64,000 nt of DNA, taken from positions 1,120,953 through 1,184,952 of the forward strand of contig NW_006281102.1 of NCBI RefSeq assembly GCF_000203795.2, in the 5' to 3' direction. A program made the position numbers and the translations under genes. Source of the DNA: Batrachochytrium dendrobatidis JAM81 (taxonomy: Eukaryota > Chytridiomycota > Chytridiomycetes > Rhizophydiales). Within the stretch, counting starts at the first letter, position 1; every line of letters begins with the position of its first letter. Positions 56,859 through 64,000 of the stretch are shown piece by piece. Under the pieces are notes generated by a model. It was not told the DNA's origin. It searched no databases and saw only the letters and a list, made by a program, of their open reading frames with translations.

Positions 56859-57785
56859 TCAATCCGAATCTTCAGAGTCGGACGGATTTGAAAGTAATTC
56901 AAACCCATCCTTACGGTTAGCACTTCCTTTTGGATGGGAGGATTTGTGAGTTTTCTGCACACGAGAGTATTTGTGAGATCTTTGTCCACCAGAAGGATGT
57001 TTGGGGGCCTTATGTTTACCGGAAGATGCTTTAGTAGATTGAACTGTAGGTGTTTGACTCGATGATGAGAGCGAACTTTCATGATGTTGTGGACTCTGGA
57101 TTCCACTAGTAGAAGGTTGCTCAGGTTGCTCGAGTTTCTTAGGTTGCTCAGATTTCTTAGGTTGCTCGGGTTCTAGTTGTTGGCCAGATACGAGAGCTTC
57201 AAATTCTTTGATGAGCTTCATAAACCCGAAATCTGATTCCAAAAGTTGCATGTAATTCTCGACTGATTCTGCACTAATATGCTTTCCGAACAGGAACTTC
57301 ACGAGCTCATTTTTGATTTTAGTGAGCTGCGAGCGAATTCCGGAATTGTCCCAATAAGACTCCATACACTTTTTTTCAAGCTGGATAAGAACGGAATGTT
57401 GTTCTGCAAGCCAAGAATTGGCTTTTTTGACGTCTTCCTCGTACTTTGAACCTTGCTTGCTTTTGTGAGATTTATCCATCAAATCTTCAAGCTCATCACC
57501 TAGCTGTTTTACCAATTTTTCTTGAGAAAATATTAAAGATTCTGTCGAGTCGCACATTGCCTTTGCCTCATTATGCTGTTTATTCACTCGTGCGTATTCT
57601 TTGATCAAACTCTTTCCCTCGTCTGAAAGTTGATCAAAATTAATCCAGCCTGTAGTTTGTGCACCGGGAACAGCTGTTGAAGTGCTAGATTCAACAGTTG
57701 TAGTCGCGCTGGGATTAACTGGTTTGGCGACAGTAACTGAGCAGATGGCCAGAATTGATGATAAGACGGTGATTGCGAGTTTCAT
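56859..57785 (-). CDS. secreted coiled-coil protein with Ser/Pro/Lys-rich acidic tail
   Basis: Not a family I recognise. I chose the ATG at 57785 over an upstream one because it starts a clean signal peptide, MKLAITVLSSILAICSVTVA. The mature protein is a Thr/Ser segment, then ~150 residues of charged helices (LSDEGKSLIKEYARVNKQHN, VKQLGDELEDLMDKSHKS). A short repeat EQPKKSEQPKKLEQPEQP, a Ser-rich stretch, a basic patch (GKHKAPKHPSGGQRSHKYSR), and an acidic end NPSDSEDSD follow. Single exon, 308 residues. A TATAAATA box lies at 57843-57850 on the minus strand. The layout resembles lineage-specific secreted candidate effectors of Batrachochytrium. Confidence 0.75.
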   Translation of the reverse strand: MKLAITVLSSILAICSVTVAKPVNPSATTTVESSTSTAVPGAQTTGWINFDQLSDEGKSLIKEYARVNKQHNEAKAMCDSTESLIFSQEKLVKQLGDELEDLMDKSHKSKQGSKYEEDVKKANSWLAEQHSVLIQLEKKCMESYWDNSGIRSQLTKIKNELVKFLFGKHISAESVENYMQLLESDFGFMKLIKEFEALVSGQQLEPEQPKKSEQPKKLEQPEQPSTSGIQSPQHHESSLSSSSQTPTVQSTKASSGKHKAPKHPSGGQRSHKYSRVQKTHKSSHPKGSANRKDGFELLSNPSDSEDSD

Positions 57786-58788
57786 TGTATTGATTTGATC
57801 AAGTTGTGGATGATTGTTATCTGACAAGTCGGGTTTATATCGTATTTATATTCGTTGTTCAGAGAATAGTGTTAAAAGCATGTTCCCTGGATGATCGTCC
57901 TAAGGAACTAGTGTTGCTGTCAGGGTTGGTGTTGACTTGCTATCGACGTCAAAGTTTAAGGGACATCCCTTTATATGATCACCCATAATCTTGATTGAGC
58001 CGCTGTTCGGCTATGCATTGAACACCATACGATTGATCGATTGTGTGTTCATCACCCTTCCACCCTGAAAATAGCTAGTGAACTACAGTAGTCAAATACA
58101 GATCAAGTAGGGCTATATGCAACTGGGCTGACACTCAGTTGTTAGACGGTCATCAATATCCGCTGTGATATTTTATGCTTTTCAAAGTAGCAAGTGATTG
58201 ACATGATTCAAACATGTGGTTTAGTAATACTTTGCATTCAACTCGACACGATCAATCATCACTACACATTGTCCAGTAATTCAATCAATCAACTGAATCA
58301 ATACAATGCAGTTCATGTTGCAACCACAATGTCACATTGATGATCAATGACTTGCAACTGTTGTGTTGGCATTTCATGTTGTGTGTTACTATATCAATAT
58401 CGATTGTCACTATATAGTTGTATCAACCACACATTATGATCATATGTCATGGTTGACTCGTATTCTGGATTGATGCACTCATTCCACTCCATTGCATCAC
58501 TCGAAGACAAACATCGTATGACTTGTTGATTGCTAATACCCATATTGATCGAATACACACTACATGACACATGTCAGGTTAGCGTATACATTCCACTATA
58601 TAGCACATCATGTTGCTGATATCACGCATTGTGATTCAACAGTCAATCTGTATTCGAGTTCAACTACAACTGATCGTGTCAATCATAATATACACGACCA
58701 ATTGTAGTCGAGTTGATCCGACTGAGTCGAGTCCGAGTCATCATGTTCATATCAAACTATTACAACTCATTGTTGTAAAATCACAACC
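57786..58788. other. AT-rich spacer with TATA box of the secreted gene
   Basis: 1 kb with no supported gene. Holds the upstream region of the secreted protein (minus-strand TATAAATA at 57843-57850) and the 3' end of the DUF4246 gene. Confidence 0.5.
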
Positions 58789-61700
58789 TCACAATAAACC
58801 AAGATTATACACTCGCTCATATATGTATCTGTTATATGCCGCTGTGATTCGAGTTCGGTCACTTGTCAATTCATCTCGATAGTGTTTGGCTTCAGCTGGT
58901 GATTGAACACCTTGAATATACTGCGTGATATCATTCCACAGTTCAGGCGGTATGCATGCCTTGTCAAGACTCGAGTTGTACCATTGTGGTTGTTGTGGAG
59001 CCACATGCGCAGTCGAAACAATCCGACATGCTGGATCCACTACAAAAAATGTCAGAATCTTGCAGTGTCCTGGTTGAGTTGGATCTGCAAGTTCAAATGA
59101 TTGTTCTTTGTGTTGGTATCGATTGGGATAAACTACACACCGACCATTTGATACTTCAAGCAATCCTATATACTGATTCTGTGGTGATTCTTGATCAATG
59201 TCATACACATCTTTCCAATACATATTAGATGCTTTTTGACGATCAAACCGATCAACAGCCTCGCGGTAATCGAGTTTGGGTGTGGTGATATTTTCCACGT
59301 CGTAGTAATACAGTCCAGTTGCAACAATCGATTCGTTAATTGGACCTTCAATGTACCAGTTTCCCTCGTCGTATTTAGGTTTGTATGGTGTCAGTTGAAT
59401 GTTGGTGAGTTTGACAATGACTTGCAGATTACGACCACGCAGTGATATTGGCTTTGCTAATTCATAACTGGATTCAAAATGTTCCGGAAGTGTTGGTACA
59501 TACACGGGACGAATGACTCGAGTGTCTGATTCCATACCACCACGACTTGATTGGCTTGATGGTTCAGATCCCTTTGTGCCATTGCGAATATCAATATACT
59601 TGAACATTGGATCCATCGTTCTGAACAGACTTTCAAACATTGGGACAAAACATTTGAATATTTTGGCAATGCATTTGTACATGTCTCGATGCCATATCGG
59701 ATTCAGATTGTTGATGTATGAGTTGATGGTCACACTGCCATCCTGTTCAACACGGAATTCACTCGGAAGACATTGGAACTTGTGTGATATAAACTTGGGA
59801 TTGCCGTTAATGATGGGCGTATCTGAAACAAGTCGAGTCGATAACAATATATCGCATGGTACCATTGTGGTGTATTTGAGTCGTATAATCAGTGTTGTAA
59901 TCATCGTTTGTCCATATACAACACTGTACATTGATGCATCAATCAGATTGTGCACCATTTGACCAGTGTTGTGATTTGATCCATGTTCAATATCCGATAC
60001 ATTTGTCATCAATCGCGTATATACATTGTCAGGTATGCCATTGTCCAGTATATACGTCTGTTCAACAGGTCCTGGGACAATTGTACCAAATCCATCACTG
60101 CCACTACAAACAAGCTGTTTGACAAAAAACTCGAGTTGTTCCAATGCAAGATTAAATGTTGATGGTGATATATTCTGAGCGAGTGAGTCAGCCCTCCATT
60201 GCTCCACAATATGCTGGTTTGTGATATCGATCCACCACATGGGTTTGCAAAGTATACATTGCAGATACTGGATATACCGCATTTCGACAAGTGTGCGCAC
60301 CTCTCCATGTGTATCTCCGGCCATTCCAGAACTCGTACCAATTTTGGCATTGTTGTCGTATGGCTGAATGCTCGAACTAGCAGTCTGAACCAGATGCTGG
60401 AAACACGCTTCAATGATCTGGCCAGCAACCCTTTTGTTCATGTGATCAGCAGTATCCGATTGTACAATAGCCATTAGACTTTCAAACATCCCGCCTTGAT
60501 CCAACTCGGTACGTATCGAACTGTCGGGATGATTGTCGGCAAAACCAGCAAGTGTTTTGAGTAGTTTTACAATACCATCATAGTCACACAAATCCATATC
60601 TCCACGTGAATAAATAGTGTTGAGTTGCTTCACAATTCCATATTCTCGAAACACCTTGATCATCTCGGCCTTGTTTGTAGATTTCTCAATCATGTCGTTG
60701 ACATAATCAAACAGATACAAAGAGTCACGTATATCGACATCACACATCGATATCGTCAATTGCTCAAAAATCAACAATCGTACAAGCGATACAGGAAAGT
60801 CGCGCATACCAGATGCAATTGTTCCCGCTATCCAGATCATGCGTGTTTTTAGTTCAGGGTTTTTGCTGTATTTGATACACAAGTCGTTCAGTGTTTGAAT
60901 CAGATCCAGCCTCATCAACTCGGCTGAAATCACTTCACAATCTGCATGTTTGCAAAAGTTCTCAATAGCAGCAATACTTTGACCAATCACTGCTTGATCG
61001 ACACTCCTGTATTCATGTCATGTCAATCCAACCATGTCAAATTTACCAATTGTAATGACTGGACACACATTCATGCATAACACCACATACCTGAGCGTAT
61101 TGACCAGTGCTGGAATGATGCCACATTCCGCTGCTTTTACTAGGTCATGACGATGAATAATCCAATACATGGTTTGAAGATTTTTGATAAACCCAACAGC
61201 AACTAGACCATTGGATGATTCCAGTCGTGAAACGAGTCTTGACAGCACGATGCCAAACTAATGATATTGTTCAATGTCAAGTATACAATTAGATCAACAA
61301 GACATGACATGACACTGTCCAAACTGGTCCAATATTGTATCATTGTAAACATACATTTTCATCGTCAATATCATTGCAAACTTGCAAGAACAGGTCAATT
61401 GCCAATGTGAGCATTTCTTGATCGGACTCGTGAACAATAATATCAACCATTGGCTTGATGTCAAATTTACACTCCTCACTCCAGCGTCCACAATCGAATA
61501 ACTCTGTACATGTTTTTATTGCCTATATGCATATTGACACTAAGTGAGTTGAATGTCAATCATTTGATCAATATCAATCATGACTTGCCGCCATTTTGAC
61601 TTGACGGTTTGGTGATTGCATGAGTTGTGCAATTTGGTTGCTTAGTCGTTGAGATATTTTGAACTCATATTACTGTACACCATTCTCAAAAACACTGCAG

Positions 61701-62264
61701 TAAACTTCATTACTTCGATCTACACAACACATGTTGATTAGTTTAGTCATGAACAATCCATTATTGTTACAATATATGAATACCTGTAAACTGGGTCGAT
61801 TATACTCCAAATACTTGGCTGCAATATCCTCCAATCCAATACTCTGTAAGCGCTGCAATACATATGTATATCATGCCATTTCAAACCAACACAAAGTCAG
61901 CAATAGTTTGAATTTATCAATAATACAATGACTATTAAACTTACTGTAGCCATGTTTTTTCAACTCCTGTATCAAGTCAAGCAGTCTGTCCCATATTTCA
62001 TCAGCCTTGTATAGTTGATCATCCGTTGTTAACAGTTTCAAATCTTCCTTGTGTTGAATCAACTCTTTCATGATATCATCCAACTTCATGTTTGATAAAA
62101 TTAGTAAAGTTGAATTTTGATTTGACAATTTCATTCATGCGAATGTCCAACAATTGCCGAGAATTGTTCATGTTTGGATTGTTGTAAAACGCACAAACGA
62201 GTTGTTCCATTTTAGTATTGTTTTGATCAGTTTTTTGTAACAAAATTGGATTGTTATCAAACAT
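58789..62264 (-). CDS. armadillo-like protein fused to a DUF4246 domain
   Basis: Several short 5' exons then one long exon (61006-58789). 5' exons at 61522-61355 and 61257-61091 and the first third of the long exon are helical repeats of ARM/HEAT type (VAVGFIKNLQTMYWIIHRHD, AAECGIIPALVNTL, AAIENFCKHADCEVI). After about residue 280 the long exon becomes DUF4246, a fungal family with a 2OG-Fe(II) oxygenase-like fold: LNPIWHRDMYKCIA, VIVKLTNIQLTPYKPKYDEG, ATGLYYYDVENIT, VYPNRYQHKEQSFELADP, PGHCKILTFFVVDP, RIVSTAHVAPQQPQW. At the expected WHxEG metal-ligand site this copy has WYIEG. The 5' end is uncertain: two overlapping frames (62264-62076 and 62134-61871) may mean a frameshift or a later start. 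Confidence 0.7.
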
Positions 62265-63176
62265 GCATTTGGAAATACTGTAAATTAATATTCTGAATGT
62301 GATTGTTGTAGATTTGGTTCAATAAACAAGTTAGTTTACTACAACACATGGTAATGGATTACTAAACATCATCATAAATCGGATGGAATGGACTGAAATG
62401 GAATGAGATCAATGACAATCGCATTACAAACAGTGTGTTGTGATTAAATCATCGAGTATTCCCAAATACAAACTTGAATGAAAAGTCTTGCCACAAGACT
62501 GATCAACTGTATTACTGTTTACACTGTGGTATTATTGATGTATTGGAATATTTGATGTTCAGATACACAATGATAATGGTAGTACAAATCATGGTAGTTG
62601 TACAAACCAAACGTGATTAAAGCCAATAATAATGTCAGACAAGATTGGATAATGAATTAGCGTGTAAATCATCAACATTGACCAAGATTGATTGAAATGG
62701 TGAGATTGAGTTGGATGGTGATAAACACTGTTATTCAGTGGTCCATTTGACGTCAATACACCACTACCAATACCATGCTGCATATATTACATTGCAAACT
62801 GACATAAAACAACACTAATTGACCAATATCAAACCAGTTGATGTTGCAATCTACATCCGACTTCGAACAAGTGTATTGCTCCGTTTGTTGTACAATACAC
62901 GACATGATTAGTTGGTGATATCATGCAACCATGCAACTGACAAGTGATTACATGCACAATCAACACTGGTTGTTATCAGGTCATTAATGTATATGGAACA
63001 AACCGTGTCAATGTATCAATCAACAACCCAATAACTGTTGATATAATACTCAACACAATATACACAAACATGCAATACACAATCAATGATATGATTGTTG
63101 ACCCATTCACAATACTCGACAAACATCAACATCAGAAAGTTTAAATTTATTCAAAACCAAATTCATCGACACATCA
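62265..63176. other. AT-rich gene-poor spacer
   Basis: 912 bp with no supported gene, again dominated by short recurring AT-rich words (TGTTGATAT, ATCAACA, AATATT). Confidence 0.5.
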
Positions 63177-64000
63177 TTAATCCGAGTCCGGTTCTTCAAA
63201 TTTCAAACCACGCCTTTTCATAAACCTTTTCAATTCTTGTCTGATACTGCGTATTTTTGTTCCTGCCTTTTCATACTCTTGTTTCAATCGTATTTCATCG
63301 TCTGGATTGTGCATTGGTTCAGATATCTCTTTTCCCATTGCTATTCTTAACTGCTGACTGAATTTGAGGTCTGCATATTCACGATATCTTTTGTGTTTTT
63401 CCTTTCGTATCGTTTTAAACGCTACAAGTTTTTTCTTTATACGATCAAAGGTTTTCTGATATTTTTGGCTTAATCCAGTCACTTGATTTGTGACAGTATT
63501 TGAAGACCTGCCATGGATCATTGGTTGTTGTTGGGTTTGGCTGGAAGTGCTTGGATCAACCATATCTATTGGTTGCCGCTGAGTTTGGTCGGAAGTAACT
63601 GAACCAGCCTCATCAATCGGGTTCTGCCGGTCTTGATTGGAAGTGCTCGGACTGAGTTGATCAATTGGTTGTTGTTGGATTCGGCTGGAAATACTTGAAT
63701 TCATTGGTTCTTGCTGGTATTCACCAGAAGTGTTTGAATTGGATTCATCGACTGGTTCTTGCTTGTATTTGTTGGAAATGGTCAACCCAATTAGCTGTTG
63801 CCGGTATCGGTTAGGAAGGCTTAAATCCATTGGTTCTTCCTGGTATTCATTGGAAGTGCCTGGATTAGGTTCATTAGTCGGACCAGACACTTGACTGGAA
63901 GTGCTTGATGTGTGGGTTGAACCATTGTTATCAGTTGGGATCAGTATTGCATTGGCGGTTGCAGCTGCGCTCAATACGAATAACATATCAACCAATTTCA
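63177..64000 (-). CDS. secreted Gln/Pro repeat protein with coiled-coil end, 5' cut by window edge
   Basis: Not recognised. The window ends at TGAAATTGG on the minus strand, so the start ATG is cut after losing one base; the protein would begin MKLVDMLFVLSAAATANA, a signal peptide, and total 274 residues. About seven imperfect ~20-25-residue repeats follow, each with a Q-x-(E/Q/N)-P-(M/I/V)-D core (YQEEPMDLS, YKQEPVDES, YQQEPMNSS, IQQQPIDQL, RQNPIDEA, QRQPIDMV). The rest is a basic coiled helix (FDRIKKKLVAFKTIRKEKHK) ending in an acidic tail EEPDSD. Signal, low-complexity repeat, helix and acidic end parallel the 57785 gene, suggesting one secreted family. Confidence 0.7.
   Translation of the reverse strand, partial: KLVDMLFVLSAAATANAILIPTDNNGSTHTSSTSSQVSGPTNEPNPGTSNEYQEEPMDLSLPNRYRQQLIGLTISNKYKQEPVDESNSNTSGEYQQEPMNSSISSRIQQQPIDQLSPSTSNQDRQNPIDEAGSVTSDQTQRQPIDMVDPSTSSQTQQQPMIHGRSSNTVTNQVTGLSQKYQKTFDRIKKKLVAFKTIRKEKHKRYREYADLKFSQQLRIAMGKEISEPMHNPDDEIRLKQEYEKAGTKIRSIRQELKRFMKRRGLKFEEPDSD

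Noticed and set aside
57786..57827. Upstream start MSDNNHPQL for the secreted protein
   Set aside because: It would bury the signal peptide 14 residues in. The ATG at 57785 gives a standard N-terminal signal peptide.
55926..58788. Possible tandem satellite in the AT-rich spacers
   Set aside because: Words such as GATATCAAC recur but without a fixed period or unit, so I cannot call a satellite.

Overview
This is intron-rich eukaryotic DNA of fungal type. The genes are compact, with short GT-AG introns throughout. Several features point to a zoospore-forming chytrid rather than a Dikarya fungus: flagellum-associated genes (FSIP1-like, CFAP92-like), a dihydropteridine reductase, a PRP8 gene carrying two inteins, and a terminal block of lineage-specific secreted proteins. 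My best guess is Batrachochytrium (B. dendrobatidis or B. salamandrivorans). That rests on recalled knowledge of inteins and secretomes, not on a database match. I saw no bacterial operon structure, CRISPR, tRNA or rRNA.

Layout. 1-12.3 kb: a 5'-truncated Dbl-family RhoGEF, an FSIP1-like flagellar gene, an FHA-domain SNIP1/Pml1 splicing-factor gene, an unrecognised multi-exon gene on the minus strand, and the decapping activator DCP1. 12.9-20.6 kb is a translation and respiration cluster: mitochondrial uL4m, EF-1alpha, ribosomal eL13, ribosomal uS9 and complex I subunit NDUFS5. 21-27 kb: a CFAP92-like gene with a DUF4550-type layout, and a Pro/Gln-rich protein with a cysteine-bearing end. 27.4-31.6 kb: a pair of long inverted repeats encloses two convergent short-chain reductase genes (QDPR and an HPGD-like SDR). 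31.7-40.4 kb: FAM50/XAP5, TMEM223, COX4, an At4g15545-like coiled-coil gene, CHCHD5 and a UPF0390 protein. TMEM223 and COX4 share an 81-bp divergent promoter.

40.7-51.8 kb is PRP8, the catalytic-core spliceosome protein. I resolve eleven exons whose lengths sum to exactly 3,350 codons including the stop. Two in-frame inteins of 465 residues each retain splicing blocks but have degenerate LAGLIDADG endonuclease motifs. One exon is only 5 nt long. Skipping it creates a stop codon at the junction.

51.9-64 kb: after a FAR1-like DNA-binding protein the window changes character. Gene density drops, and long AT-rich spacers separate a pepsin-family protein with altered catalytic motifs, two secreted low-complexity/coiled-coil proteins with acidic tails, and an armadillo-like protein fused to a DUF4246 domain. 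This looks like an accessory, fast-evolving compartment next to a conserved housekeeping block.

Exon coordinates are given where both splice sites and frame closure were checked by hand. Elsewhere only gene spans are given.
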